Shown: one piece after another, positions 12,101 through 25,640 of the stretch
How the letters are laid out: the number at the start of each line of letters is the position of its first letter
Numbering within the stretch: the stretch's first letter is position 1
Assembly (NCBI GenBank): GCA_934045905.1
Contig: OW203766.1
Location: 26,530,309-26,594,308, forward strand
Direction of reading: 5' to 3'
Origin: Leuctra nigra
Lineage: Eukaryota > Arthropoda > Insecta > Plecoptera > Leuctridae
DNA: 64,000 nt
Program-made: the position numbers and the translations under genes
The notes under the pieces: generated by a model
Told to the model about the DNA's origin: nothing
The model's database searches: none
What the model saw: the letters and a program-made list of their open reading frames with translations, nothing else

Positions 12101-15100
12101 CGCTTTAATTTACTTTTATTTATGATTTAATTATGACTCATTCATTTACTGAGATGATATTTTATGTATTAAAATCAGTCGATATTATCTTGGTCGACGT
12201 ATAAATGTAGTTTAGCTGCATGGTTCAATATAAATCTGTGTCGTAATAATAAAGTGCATGCACGACTGGAGTGCATTTGCGATGGGGTTTTCTAATAAAG
12301 GAAGTAAATTAAGGGAAATATTTCCACCTTATCTCAATGAATACGGAATTGTGAATTAAACTTTAATTTCGTTATCAACTCATAAAAAGTAAATTCAAAC
12401 TAAATAGAATCTCATCACGTATAATTTCAGTTAGAGTTTTCCGTGCAATTTTCTATGTGAGACAAGAAAAGTTTTCTTCTCGAAGAAAATTGTGATTGAA
12501 ATCAAAGAGCTATTACATCAAGGCATGTCTGTAGAAATGTAAATTCTTCTCTTCAGGACCGCATTCGAGATCAATTAATAAACCTTCTTCTCGTCCTTGA
12601 TTGCATTATTAAGACGAGAGTCGATAGATGCGAAGGCTGAGGAGTCTGGGAGGAAATCTAATAAGAAAAGGAGAAGTCAGGAAGTAAGAGTGATCTCATA
12701 GCTTGAAGTTATTTCATCTTGGAGTTGAGTTAGCGAGTAAAAATAAGACGAACATTCATTGGACATTTGAGTTAAATGAAAGGAATTATTATGCTACCGG
12801 ACGAAAGTAAATAATTTGTAAAACGAAATTGACGAAATTTGTGAATAAACATCAATAGAGCTACTGTTAGTCTGAGTGTACATATACGGAAATATTTGAT
12901 ATATTTTTTTACAGTTTTCTTCCAGCATCCACGAAGTTAAATGGTTTATCTTCTAAAACCACATATCTTATAGAATATTTCTTGTATTGCGATAGACGAG
13001 TTTAATCTTGACTTTTCTTCTTCATGTTTTTGTCATGGGATTACTAAATGAAGCACCTCACAGCCAACGAATGAAATCGGATAAAGTTGATTATTGTTTA
13101 CCTACTTTTCTCTTGTTTTACATCAAAAGAATAGCAATTTTTGGCACTTTCCATACAAGAAATCTGAATCACATGAAAGTATGCAAATACATACTACTTA
13201 TGTATAGCTACTCTCATGCATACACTCATGCATAATATACTAAAAGGAATAATGCATAATAGCAATTGATTGATAACATACTAAACTGACTTTTTGGACA
13301 ATAATACGAATATTATAATAATTTAGTTATCTACCTTCATATTGAATTGCATTTATAATTAAAATTATATATAATAGAATATAATGTAATAGAATCCATA
13401 TTACATCATTCCATTACAATGGAATGTAGTTTCGTTTTATTTGATAACAAAAACTGCATTTAATCAAATCACGTTATTCACAGAACTTTTTCATCATTTT
13501 CTTGCTGTTTGTTCACAAATAAATTCAAGAAAACGAATATAATCTATTGTCATTTGAATTGAGAACGACGACTTAAATTCACGACGGTAATTTAGTTGAT
13601 TCCATTGTCTAATAAAATCGGATTGGTTCTAAGCTGGTTTAATGCAATTTGCGCTCCAATTCTGCTGCAGGAATGTGCAAATCTCATCCCTACTCCCCCC
13701 TATTGAAATCTCTTTTAATTACTAAAACACAAAAGAGGTAATCCCCACCTTTCTATGACCGGTTAATACCAGTTGAAAGGACACCCGTTGGTCAAGTCCC
13801 TTGCAACTCATTAGCAAACAGCATTAGATAACTATCCCTGGATTAGTTAGTACATCACTCGTATGACACAAAGAGAAAATAATTCACAGAGCTTTCATAA
13901 CTTATATCAAAGTGAAAAGATTGTGTTTCTATGGCATACGTAGCGAGGGATTTTGCTGAAGGGAAATAATTTCCAGTGAGATTGACGAGGAATATTAACT
14001 CAAGTTGTGGATGCTTTTGTTTAAGGGTATTAGATACACTACTCTGTGTGTAATTTTTTAGTACAGAGTTTCTTCTATTCTATTAGACGTAACACGTCTT
14101 TGAAATTGTTAATAAAATATTGTTATTTATTTATGTTTGTATCACATTATTAAATTCCTATAAAATATAATTCACAATCCAGTACATAAAGACTGAGGAG
14201 AGAAGACGATAGATAAAGAGATAAAGAGAAGATGAAGATAGAGAGAAAGAGAGATGCGTAGGTAGATATGTGTTAGTATTTTGTAAAAATGCAAAACATT
14301 TTCGTCTCTAACTTTGTATTGGTAATTTGGATTTTTAAAGTCCATCGTCTTTTTTGATCATGGCTCGTATAGAGCAATATAGATATCCTATCAATTATTC
14401 TTGTGAAAGGTATCTTCGCCAATAAGGATTAATGGTAAAGTTTAAAATCTTCGTCATCTGTAAAAGCATAATCTACATAGTTTATTTTATTATTTTATTT
14501 CATAAAGTGATTTTAAACATGACAAATGTATAGGTAAAATTACACGTCTCATTTGAAAGAAATATCAATTAACAAATAAATCACTCAATTAAGTCTAAAG
14601 TAAGCTTTTATTAATTAGTACATACTTATTACATTTATTCAAGTAATGCATTCTTCAGTCATCGAAAACATTGTATTGCTACATTTTAAGCATTCTTAAC
14701 TCTTTAATGCAATCATTAATACATTTAGAGCAAAACTGGAACATAAAATTAATGACGTGTCACATATTTACTGCACGAGTGATTCTGTCATCAAATCTCA
14801 CGTTAATACTTGCTTTTGTAATTTTCATTTCTGATTTATACAATTAATTAACACTTCCCAAGCATTTCATTAGATTTCCAAGTTGGAACATTGCTATATT
14901 AATTATAGTTTCATTTGTAAAGAGAACTGTGGAAAATGGGTAATGTTTTATTTTTATAAAGCATCTAGCTGGAAATTGTAATAATGAAATTAATGATCAA
15001 ATTCGACTGAAATTGAATGCATGGTAAAAGCCAGTATACTGTTTATGAATATGTCTCATTGCTTGTATAATTGCAATACGTAAACAAACGTCATTCTAAA

Positions 15101-16296
15101 ATATAATTACTGTTTAAAATCCATGTTGGTTCTGGTAACTAAATTTACTCTACCAATTGAGTTTCTATGGATTGCAGATGAATTGAAAATTGAAATCAAT
15201 TTGGAACAATACTTGTTAAATAGTTTATGATTGACTTTACCTGTATACAGGGACGTATTAGCATTACATGTTGACTAACATTCTTTAAAATCCATTCAAT
15301 ACAGTATACATAGTTACATATTGATGTGGAGTTACAATTAAGATTTTTAATTACGTCAAATTAGTGTTTGTTAAGACAACAAACGACCAGTTGACCCTGC
15401 AGTATGCTTTCATGCGTTCGGTTTACCTACCTGACTTCATCAATTGTGTAGTATTCATAGGAAGGACTTGATGATGCAAATATTTGCTAAAACCTAATGC
15501 AGAAGGTTCTGACTGATCAAAGAGTTTGAATATGAAATAATATAAAAACGACTTCAAAATGCAAAAAATTATAAATATTAATCATAAATCGTAAATATAT
15601 TTGAATTAACTTGGCACACCGTAATACAAATTTCTATTGATTGTACTTGTTACAATGTAGAATTATCTTTCATCAGTAGCGCTTTACCCCTCCTGTACTC
15701 AAAATGGAGAATGTAGAGCAATGCAAAGAAATTTAAGGCAATGTTTTTCTTGCACTACGTCTCTTTCTTTCTATGATGCTGTTCGTAAACAACGTTAGAT
15801 ATCCTATCATTACTAACATACAGCCATCATCGAGAAAACTAACACACAATGTGTCCGAAGTGATGTTTATTAGCTGTGTTCTATTTGAAAGTTAATGTTT
15901 TACCCAAGTTATCTACACTGGAGCCGAGTGTTTCTCCCAAGAAGATGTATTGGAATTGTTTCGCGCTCCTCCCATGTTGTCCAGCAACTGAATTACGCCA
16001 ACTGCAAATGGCCAGTTCCGAGGTCCATGTAGTGGCTATTTGGAGTCGAACTTGTGACCTCTTGAGTCTAGACGATGGAGATATTCAATGGATTCTAGAC
16101 AATTGGTCCAACGGCAGTTTTATATTGATGGCAGTTGTTTTGTCTAGGGCAGAGACCTGACGAATTAAAACAATTGACAATTTCTTCCTATCTACATTTA
16201 AAATATTACAGGTAGTTAAATTAATGTAATCTCATTTTCAAAAATATATGAAAATTGAAGATAATGTAAAAAGGGGTTTGCGTGATTTAAAATTAC
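9138..16296. other. Gene-free AT-rich stretch with simple-sequence tracts
   Basis: Nothing gene-like is supportable. Visible items are a C12 run (9569-9580) in a pyrimidine-rich patch, a GTAAA microsatellite (about 10325-10343), a perfect inverted repeat CATTCCATT-AC-AATGGAATG (13407-13426), and a GA-rich tract (about 14190-14260). The open frames at 10685-10972 and 15876-16160 have no recognisable features. Confidence 0.5.
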
Positions 16297-17191
16297 TAGG
16301 AAAACGCTCTGTGTAACGCGTTGATGAGCGAGCACGGATACACGCAACACCTCGAACCGAAATTATGTCTATCGAATGTCATTAAAAGCCAATAATTCTT
16401 TAGTTTCGTCACATACTTGTATAAAAATCTCCAAAATCTCCAAAAATATTGGTGCCAATCCTTGCTAAGTTTTAAGTTGATCGATTAAACCTTTATGATT
16501 AAACGGTTCCTTGTTAATTTTCAAAAATCACAGGATCTCGTTCAAAAAATATACCTGGGACCATCCATATGATATGATATGTAGTGTGTGTACACAATAT
16601 CAGATCAATCTGTTGAACGGTCATTATTAGTTTCATATTGTTTGAAACTTTCTGCTCTAACTACCTTGCCTTGAACTGTAGATTCGAAGTCGCCGTGAAT
16701 TTGACAGCCAACACGCAAAATGTCCCTAAAATGACAAAAACTTTTGAAAATAACGACAGATTAGAGTGAAAATTGGCAAAAATACTTTAAATGTTGGTAC
16801 CAATGACAATGCGAAGTTTTTAGTTGGTCGGTCAATCAGTTCCAGTTTAAATTTCAAAAATCACAGGAAAAATGGTTTCAAATTTGAACCAATTGGAGGA
16901 TTTGGCTGAATTTTTTTTTGATTGGGTACAATGTTAGTTTCAATGACTTTGCTAAATTTCAAATTGATCGAACCAACCAATCGAAAGATAATTTTTACAA
17001 AATTTGAACCAATCACAGGATCCCGTTCAGAAAAAATCCCAGGGATCGCATAGATTACGTTAGTATGTGTACAAAATTTCAGATCGATTGGTTGTGCGGT
17101 TTGACCTGGGCAGTGCAGGCAAAAAAAAAAAAAAAAAACACACAGAGAAAGTGCCATAAGAGTACCGTGGTGACGCTCGCTACGCTCGCTC
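16297..17191 (-). repeat. Family A repeat, long copy
   Basis: Read on the minus strand it runs from GAGCGAGCG-TAGCGAGCGTC (17191) to GCGTTTTCCTA (16297). Inside are the family hallmarks CAATCGATCTGAAATTTTG, repeated TTAAATTTGAACCAAT-type strings and a tail with GCTCGCTCATCAACGCGTT. A 20-base A run (17119-17139) interrupts the head. At about 895 bp it is the longest single copy here. The 115-codon minus frame inside it is not conserved between copies and is not called. Confidence 0.75.
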
Positions 17192-18320
17192 AAAAACATA
17201 TAGTACATAAATATTCATCAACAACCAAAATTTCAATTTCAATTTCAATTCAAATTCAATTTTTTTATTTATTTTTTATTAGCATACAAATATAATTGGT
17301 TGTTTTAATTTAGATTTTACATATAAAATCCTCATGTTATCAAGTTTGTTTACTCTATTTTTGTCAAAGAACGGTCCCGAATTGATTCCAGTGAGAGACA
17401 CGCCTGATTATGGTGTACCGTAATTTCCTTGATGCTCTATATTGCAAAGCTACTCGAAGTAATGAAACGACAAGCGATCGTTACAATCTTGCTATGTTCT
17501 TGAATGCATTATGTTCAAAATCATTCAGAAACCAAATGTAAGCTTTGTAGGTATACGAAAAAGTAGAGGACTTGATCAATGTTTCACGTAAATATTCCAA
17601 CATCACCTACACATTTTCTTTTTTACTTTTTAAATTTCTTCTATACGCACATTTGTTTGTTTTTAATTAATTTTTAGTGGTTGACTTGCTTTACTCTCAA
17701 ACGTTGGAAACTAAATAGAAATGGTTTGAATCCATTACATAATAAACACAGGCACAACTTTGGACACGATTTCCTTTTATATTGAGGTTGGTATTTGAAA
17801 TACCTAAAAGTAAATTTTGCGTGCCCTTTGTTTTATTTTTCAATGAAGTAATTACTCATGCTGTATTTGCTGACTTCAACAGATGAAAGAAAATCTAAAA
17901 TCGGACTCCACTGAAGTTCAGAGACTAAAAAATGTTGTAGAATTGCGTGAGTAGATGAGAAAAAAAGTTGCCTACAAATTTGCTCTGAGATAAAAGCTTT
18001 TTTAGCTTGGTATTAATGTTGCGGAGGTATCCAAATATTTAAAATACGCTTATAAGGCACTAGTTTTACTGAAGATCTTACATTTTGTGTGAACTTAAAT
18101 TGGAGCAATGTTGATGGGTTCATCAATGTTCGTATTGACAGGGAATTAATATTCGCGCAAATGAAGACAGCATGCGAACAAAACCATGCGTCAAAGGAGC
18201 AGTCTTTTTTGAGCATTTTGTAATTTTTTAAATTTCTCTGAATAAATTTGACAAATGAAAACAAGCATAAAATAAGATCAATAATAAAAAAAATCTAAGA
18301 TGCATCATAGTTCCTCAGGA
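17192..18320. other. Gene-free stretch between repeats
   Basis: Contains a TTTCAA microsatellite-like tract (about 17225-17260) and T-rich sequence. No gene is supportable; the 83-codon minus frame at 18013-18264 has no recognisable features. Confidence 0.45.
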
Positions 18321-18475
18321 GGCCAATTCTTGAGTTTTCACGTTTTGAAACCATTTACGTTTTCATTGTTTAAAATCTGGAAAAGTTGACAACTATTGCT
18401 TTTAGCCTTCAACTTTTTACGTTTTAAATAATGAAAACGTACACTGTTTCAAAACGTGAATCTCAAGAATTGGCC
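18321..18475. repeat. 155-bp fold-back element (MITE-like)
   Basis: Imperfect inverted repeat. The left arm begins GGCCAATTCTTGAG and the right arm ends CTCAAGAATTGGCC; further in, CACGTTTTGAAAC pairs with GTTTCAAAACGTG, and ACGTTTTCATT with AATGAAAACGT. Arms are about 70 bp with a short loop. It lies directly beside a family A fragment. No target duplication could be assigned. Confidence 0.75.
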
Positions 18476-18481
18476 CCGAGT

Positions 18482-18640
18482 TCAGACGTCTTTCAAAAAC
18501 TATACCCGGGTTTGCTCTTACATTAGTGTGTGTGTGCAAAATTTCAGATCGATAGATTGACGGTGATTATGAGTCATTGCCTACAAAAAGAGCAAACAAA
18601 AAGAGAAAGTGTCAAGTGTACTGTGAGAGGACATAAGGAT
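18482..18640 (-). repeat. Family A repeat, head fragment
   Basis: Contains GTGTGTGCAAAATTTCAGA, TCGATAGATTGACGG and AAAAAGAGAAAGTGTCAAG, matching the head side of the copies at 16297 and 38651 in minus orientation. The tail half is missing, apparently replaced at the boundary with the fold-back element at 18321-18475. Confidence 0.55.
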
Positions 18641-20625
18641 GTTTATGAATTGTCCCATTTTAATCCCTCTATTTAAACCCTGTTGCTGAATTTTCTATTA
18701 ATGAGACTTGGATGATTTTCTTTCTCAGAATATTTTATAATGGATCTACTTTCCTCTTCCCACTTTCCATTCTTCTCTTGCAGCCACCTACCATCATATT
18801 ACCCCATCTAAACGTGTAATTTCCTACCAATATTTGCGCTCTCAGGTGTCTCTATAGACACGAAACCGCAAGATTCTGCTGCTATACGCACGACACATTA
18901 CTAGTGTATAAACATGACGCTTCAATATCCATCTACTTTGGCCTCCTCAAGCGCGAAATCATCAACTAATTAAGCAATTTCCCGTCTAATCAAGGAATAA
19001 TGATGCTCTAATTTACTCATCTCGAATACTAAATTACTAGCTACAGGCAGTAGAGGCGCCAGTGGCGCTCGGTGGGTGGAAACTGAATCAACATGGATAA
19101 GAATTGGTGTCAAATGATTCAAACATAGATTTTTGAGTGAAAATGGTAATAGTTCAGTTTCAGTTTCAGTTTTCAAATCATTTATTTCTCCAACAAAAAC
19201 AAGTAAATACACACGATTCGCTGTTATAAAAATAATGAAAAGAGAAGCCCGCATAAGAAAATATTCTTGTGTGCGGGCTGTCTAAATAAAAGTACAAATT
19301 ATAAATAATCAGCCACAGGCAGTGAGAGAGAGAGAGAGAAAATATATATAAAAGAAACATACTAAGTACATATTATAATACAACAATAATAATAATAATT
19401 ACAATAATATAATTACGATATAATATTACAATATACAATATATAATATATAATTAATGATTATTCATGGTTAATTTTTATACTGTTGAAAAGAAATTGTC
19501 TCGCATCCATTTACTGAGGGTTTTCTTAAATAGTATGTAGGTAGGTACGTATTAATTTTTTTGTCGTGTGGTAAGGCCAACCACAATTTAAATCATTAAC
19601 GCATAGTACTACCTATTTTATGATTTGTTTGCTCCAAAGATTAAACTTGGATAGAGAGATTATGATTGTTGCGCTCAACAGCGAGGTTAACAGCGCCAAA
19701 CTAAACTACGATAAAAATTTATTTAATGACGACTGTAAAAATTTATCATATTCGTTTTACAACATTAGACACGGTAATAACTGCATTGTAAAATGTTTTA
19801 AAACAATATTTATAAAAAATTAGTCTTTAAAAATAATAAATGAAATGTTATTTTGTGGTATCTCTCTTAAAAAGCCTCGATTTTCAACTAGTTTCATTTA
19901 TTTAGATAGTATTTGGTTCAAAAATAAAATTTTGTTCTCTTGTATCTCTATTCATGCTTTGCACGTGACGTCATCTCATTGTTGCGCGGCCATTTTGGGG
20001 ATACATGTCAGAACGGCTGTCAATCTGTTGTTCAGTACTTTTTGATATTATTTATGGTTTACCTGTGTAATTGTAAGCTGCAGAAGAAGTTCTTATAGGT
20101 ATAAAACCACTTATTTACAAACTATCTTTGACTATAACCGATAATAATTAGTTTAAATCGAATTGACAGCTATCACCAATATGGCCGAAAATATACTTTT
20201 TTTACATTGTTGATGTAAAACAAAAGACGCACGTGCAAAGTATGAATAGTACTTGTGTACTCCGCTGTCCTGTACCGCGCGCCACTGGATCCAGGTTGTT
20301 GTGATAAGACGACGCGACGCCTGATTATGCCGCCGCGACGACTATAATAACATAACGTCGAGCGTACAAAATGCGTTGCTACCATCTTGTCGCATAACAA
20401 GCATTAGGTACGCTATTACAAGACTCAGACACAACGTTCTTCGTAGGTTTTGCCCGATTATTTGATCAAATGAGCACAATGATGATCAAATGATCTTATT
20501 GTAGTTGATTTATAAAAGTACTAGAGAGCCCCGCCATGTAATACATGACCCAATAAGCTCTCTTTCTGGGCAAGGCAATGCATAACTGAAGATGGACCAC
20601 TATTAAAATAAAACAACTCTGCAGT
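18641..20625. other. Gene-free stretch with AT microsatellites
   Basis: Non-coding by inspection. It includes a GA repeat (about 19320-19340) running into an ATA/AATAAT-rich tract (about 19340-19460), and a CpG-richer patch at about 20270-20370 (GACGACGCGACGCC, CCGCCGCGACG). No gene is supportable. Confidence 0.45.
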
Positions 20626-20878
20626 GCGATTGTATAACTTCTTAGCCGAGATAATGGATCGTTATCGATACCAATTGATGAAAGTAATTTAGCCTATCAG
20701 AAGGTAAAGCAATTCAAAGTGCGTAAAGTCGACTTCCTGTGATAAATAATGTGATTATATTTCATATCCTCATAGCTTTTGCACAATTTAAATGATTAAC
20801 AATGATATTAATAGTTTACTTTCATCAATTGGTATAGATAACGATCCATTATCTCGGCTAATAAAGTTATACAATCGC
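20626..20878. repeat. 253-bp inverted-repeat element
   Basis: Left arm 20626-20686 (GCGATTGTATAACTT ... GATGAAAGTA) and right arm 20817-20878 (TACTTTCATC ... AAGTTATACAATCGC) are near-perfect reverse complements, with a few differences over about 61 bp. The loop is about 130 bp. It overlaps the start of a 118-codon plus frame (20792-21148), which is therefore probably not a gene. Confidence 0.85.
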
Positions 20879-22739
20879 CCTGCTGATATGCTGGCAAAGA
20901 ATTGTCTATCGTTACAATTTTTTTCAACTCACGGAATGACCGATCATAAATGCAAATCAAGGCTCTTTTATAGCTATATATGCGGAAGGTGCACCAAACC
21001 CAACCCACACTTACCCCAATGCACACCTGTAGTGAACATACGTAAATTAGAAACAAAGAAAACCTGTTTTACTATTTTGAAAATATTTAAATATATCGTG
21101 AATAACTCAATATTATTAAAACATTTTAAGCATGATAAAAAAATATGAACTGATACGACTCAATGAAAAATAAAAACAAAAATTTCAGTTGCATGGTATA
21201 TAGAATTAAAATGATTTTTATAATATTTAAAACACAACAGAATAAAATGTATCAACATGATGCAGGTTCAAAAATTTTATTTAATCGAATCCTGTTTACA
21301 ATTTAATTATCGTGTCAGGAGATGTTACATCATAGTCTAGAGTATTCTTCTCCGCAACCGACTGGCCAAATCCATCACGGGGGTCCAAAATAAGATTATA
21401 TATTTGAAACTGAATTAAAACAAATAGGCGTGATTGATAAAAAATGGGATATGATTTGATTTGCAATTATGATGAACGAAAAGTGGTATCGAGATTTAAT
21501 CGAAGTTCGTCACTTTTTATGTAATAATTTAAAAAATTACGAAATTTACTATATAAAATTGTATGCATGTTTCCACTTCATAACCTACACACATGAAAAC
21601 ATCAATGAACAATACAATTTTATGTAGGTGTACCAACTAAAATCTTTTGATAAAATGCTAAGTTGTGAAGTCAGCACAAAATGTATGTTCTTGCTTGCTT
21701 GATATTTGTTTATCATATCAAATGAGGGACGTAATATTGGAAATTAGGTCCAATATCAAAAGGTAACAATAAAATACACTCTGGACAGAAATGTTCCTTT
21801 GTGCCCCCCCCCCCCCCCCCCCGCATAACCCACCCCAAAAAAGTAAGCTTTTATTCACATGAAATGTTGCTGTGCCCGTAATTCTAGTCAAGGTCTCCAG
21901 TGGAAATTCCATTATTTTCTTCACTGCCAAATGGATTCACGGCTTCCTACATTTGGAAAGTTTCGAAGAAAGTGACTTTTTCAATGACAATTTTGTTTCT
22001 ATTTAATATCTCTCTAAATACTTATCGGATTCAAACGAAACTTTTTGCTTGCCAGTTCGCTTGAAATTATGTACAGGAAAAGACAAGTTTCGTTGAAAAT
22101 CGTGCTAAATTCTCGATGTCTACAGACGCTAATCGTAACGCAACTTCCGAGCTCCAGATTCCATGGCCAAATGTTGTTCAGGTAGATTTGTGAAAATTAG
22201 TTTCACTGCCTACTAAAATTAATTTTCACTGCACAATTGAAATTGACGTTTAAAATTAAGAGATCAGAGAAAGCGTTGTTTTTCACGAATAACTCCGTAA
22301 ATACTGAACAGAATGTCGCGAAAGTGTTACTATAAATCAAGTCCCGTAATTATGTACATTACTGGCGAGTTTCACCTTGATCGGTGGAAAATTCAAGATT
22401 TGTATAAAGAACCGAATTTTCAGCCACGTTGCTACGGGGACGACGTTCTTCTCTTTTAAGCATATTATAGTAAATGATTTTATTGCTCTCAGTCACAAAG
22501 ACACTTTTGTTAACTATTTGTTATGGATTAGGTTTTTAGACGCACATACGTAATTCATAGAGAATGCCAATATACATATTTTTGGGGGGTTTTGCGTGTG
22601 TATATAATCAATTTTTTTCTTGTATTTTGTTTGGAGGGGGGTTGACGTCGCAATGTTCTGCAACGAGGCTAATGGTGACGGATGAATGATTAAGATGATG
22701 ATTGGGAGATGATGGTGATGAGTAGGTAAGGCTGGTAGG
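20879..22739. other. Gene-free stretch with a poly-C tract
   Basis: Contains a C19 run (21804-21822) and a GATGAT-rich tract (about 22678-22725). Nothing gene-like is supportable. The 118-codon frame at 20792-21148 ends in a Lys/Asn-rich, AT-driven tail and shows no domain. Confidence 0.45.
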
Positions 22740-22910
22740 TGGGAAGGAGGCGGTCGTGGCCTATTAGTAGGGTACCTTCCTAGCATTTGCCTATCGACTG
22801 AGGGAATACCACGATAAAACCTCAGTTAGGAAGGACGGCCGCGGGAATCGAACCTGGCATCCGGAATACAAGTTCAGAGCGTGTTCCATATCATACCTGG
22901 TGACCATACC
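22740..22910 (-). mobile_element. tRNA-derived SINE-like element
   Basis: On the minus strand, a tRNA-like head with a polymerase III B box (CAGGTTCGATTCCCG, near 22843-22857) is preceded by a degenerate A-box region (TATGATATGGAACACGCTC). A non-tRNA body follows (GAGGTTTTATCGTGGTATTC). The tRNA-like part does not fold into a complete cloverleaf by eye, so it is called a SINE rather than a functional tRNA. Confidence 0.55.
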
Positions 22911-23817
22911 TGTTCCGTTTTTTTTGTCTAATTGTTTTCATTTTTGATAAGCACGATATAAACATGTATTTAAAAAAATTAAAAAAATCTGCGAAATTAA
23001 TAAAAAAAGGCAAAATAATGCTTTTAAAGTGTCAATGCATTTTGGCAACCTTTTTGACTGCTGACGAAGTAAAAAATATGCAAAGCGCAACACCTGAAAG
23101 GTCCCATGTAGATTTTCGAATATGGTTTAATATTAAAACTTTCGACCCTCATAATCCAACAATTTATAGCGGCCAGAAATTGGAATTTAATAAGTAAATA
23201 ATGAAATCTAGCGTCTTGTATAATTGTAATTTATTTGAGAAATGGCTGAGCACCACACCCCTCCCCTATTCCATTAAGATAACAAGATGATGCATTGTTA
23301 GGATCCTTGATTGTGACAGATGGGAAGTGAAACCAAAACACTGCTTGGCCCAAGATCTGAAAGTTTAAGATTTCAGAAGTAGGTACTAGGTACACTCAGC
23401 ACAACAAAAACTGATCGGTGAGCAAATTTGAATGACTGCTGGTCATGTTTCATACCAATCAAAGCCTCACCTCCAAAACACCATCCCTAAGTGAGAGATT
23501 CACTAAATTTTCCATCATTATCAAACAATCAAAGCTAGTTATTGTCATTTAAATGAGAGGTCACCTACTACTGGAGGTACTACTGACTTCTAACAGTTTT
23601 CAGTCAATCAGATTTATTGAACGATCAATTTTAGTAGTGTACCAAGAACAAAAGTTAAAGAACATAATGATTTGTATGATATTACGAGTTATAAATTATT
23701 TGATTATAAACACAATGTATTTACTAATTTTTCTTAGGTTTTCTTAGGGATCAAATCTGTACCTCAGAGGCAGGAGGTCCGATGTCTATTTCATAGATTC
23801 TTGTGGTAAGCTAATTA
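22911..23817. other. Gene-free stretch
   Basis: The 77-codon plus frame at 22964-23197 (KNMQSATPERSHVDFRIWF region) starts with an ATG and is Lys-rich at its N-terminus. I do not recognise it and call no gene. Confidence 0.35.
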
Positions 23818-24012
23818 AAACAGTAATTTTGCGTTCATCCAATCATATTTGTACTGGTGACACCAGTTTATTGTAAGAGAATACTTAAATATAACTATTT
23901 TGTTTCCTTTAGTCAATTGATACTGATAGAGCTTGTTTAGGTACATCATTCCAAAAGTTTGTAACACAAAATCTGGAAAATAGCCATCAGTCCTTCTACC
24001 TCTGAAGGGCAG
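23818..24012 (+). repeat. Dispersed repeat, copy 1 (partner at 25641)
   Basis: Shares, in order, TTCATCCAATCATATTTGTA, GGTGACACCAG, CATCATTCCAAAAG and CTTCTACCTCTGA with 25641-25820. The copies are diverged and in the same orientation. No coding potential or termini were recognised. Confidence 0.7.
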
Positions 24013-25640
24013 ACATAATAGTACCTACTTATAATTGTAAAATATCAAAACTTGGACCATAAAGCATCGACTCTTTATAGCTTTAAATTTATTTGATAAC
24101 TGAATTATTTTAGGCAGGATTCTTGAACCCCTAGGAGATTATTCCCTTGTCAGAAAGACGTCAATAAGTATCCTTAATTTATTTCACTCAATTACTCTTG
24201 TCAGATAATGATAGATTGTAAAAGTGAAACACAAAGAAAGGGGGAGAAGACTTCGACACATTTCTCCGAAGTTCTGCAAGGATTATCATACAGCTACTAA
24301 GTCATTGATGAGTGCATTATCACGTAAAACTGTCACTCTTTAGAGTGATGTGGCACTCTTTTATATACCCCAATATCCAGAGTCTATAGATTCACCCCTT
24401 ACCTCTTGTGCTAACTTTTTATTCGGTCATCCATTTTCTTGATGACTTTGTCTTTTCCTTCTTTTATCTTCTCGCGGAGCTACAATATAAATGAGACAAC
24501 GCACAAAAAAGATACACCATGTTATCATCGCAAGAAAGATGATTTATAATCGGACCAAGGAAGACAATAAAAGTAAGTGATTAGGTTATTGAGGCACTTG
24601 AAGGATTTGGAAGATGATGAACGATTCGATATGGGTTGTTTTTAAGGGTTGAACACCATTCAATCACAGATTTTCTAGAATTACAAAGTACAAATTATGT
24701 GAACATGCTTCTGTGAGATATATAGGAATTGGGAAAATAAATATAAGAATGATAGAAAATAGACTGTCACTACTGAGAAATCTGATATAAATAGGGAGTT
24801 TTACCTTTTTTTATATAAAGAAATAAAACTAGAACAAGATTTTGGACCTATCAAATTTCTAAGAAAATATTCATCTTGACTGTATTGGGTGTAATTTCCA
24901 ATCATTTTGTTGAACATTTTAATTGAACACTTGTACATTGAAGAAAGGATTAAAGATGATTATTAATTGATCATTGGGCGTAAGAAAACATGTGGGCCAT
25001 TACTTTGAGAGCCAAATAGGATGCTGATCAAATGGACCCGCAGTCAGAGTAATGATATTTTCTGGACTCTTCTTTTCCAATCTCTCAAAGTCTACGCATC
25101 TCAGAGTTTTTTCTCCGACGTTTGGGACACTGACATTTCGTTCTGCCTTTATTGTGCTCGTAAAAAATCAGATCAGGACTGAAATTGTTTCATAGTTTAA
25201 ACATTTCTTCTGTTATTATTTTATTTCGCTGAAATTGTGAAATATTCCCTACTCTTGTTTTGTGCACACATTGATGTTCCATGGAAATAATGCAGGAAAT
25301 AACATATTCAGTGATAGCGATATTGTATATAACATAATAGTTAATTAAATTAAGTCTCTACTCTTAAGAGAATAGATTAATGAACTCTTAATTAAGTTCA
25401 ATTAAGTTGAAATGTGAATCAGTTATTACAGACACAGTATTTATTTGATTTTATCCTTTTCATGTGATACATTTTTTTATTTTCTCTCATGCCAATTTAT
25501 CAACAAAATGAGCAATTTTGTAATTCAATTAGGCAATATAGTCTATGTAATAAAAATAATTTATCTACAATACATATTCACAAAACTCTACGATACGATA
25601 CGATATTTTACATTTCAATTTTGTTTAAGTGAGCTGGAAA
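24013..25640. other. Gene-free stretch
   Basis: AT-rich non-coding. A minus-strand frame near 25060-25160 encodes a short basic, Cys-containing string ending in a stop (KGRTKCQCPKRRRK) but has no good splice acceptor and is not called. Confidence 0.4.

Noticed and set aside
16861..17208. 115-codon minus frame inside a family A copy
   Set aside because: Not preserved in the other family A copies, so not a coding feature of the element.
19060..20287. Possible hAT element with CAGTGGCGC ends at 19060 and 20287
   Set aside because: The ends match for about 13 bases, but the flanking 8 bp (AGAGGCGC and GATCCAGG) are not a target duplication and no internal support was seen.
20792..21148. 118-codon plus frame
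   Set aside because: Begins inside an inverted-repeat arm and ends in an AT-driven Lys/Asn tail; no domain seen.
25060..25160. Minus-strand basic Cys-containing string KGRTKCQCPKRRRK before a stop
   Set aside because: Too short, weak splice acceptor, no partner exon; judged chance.
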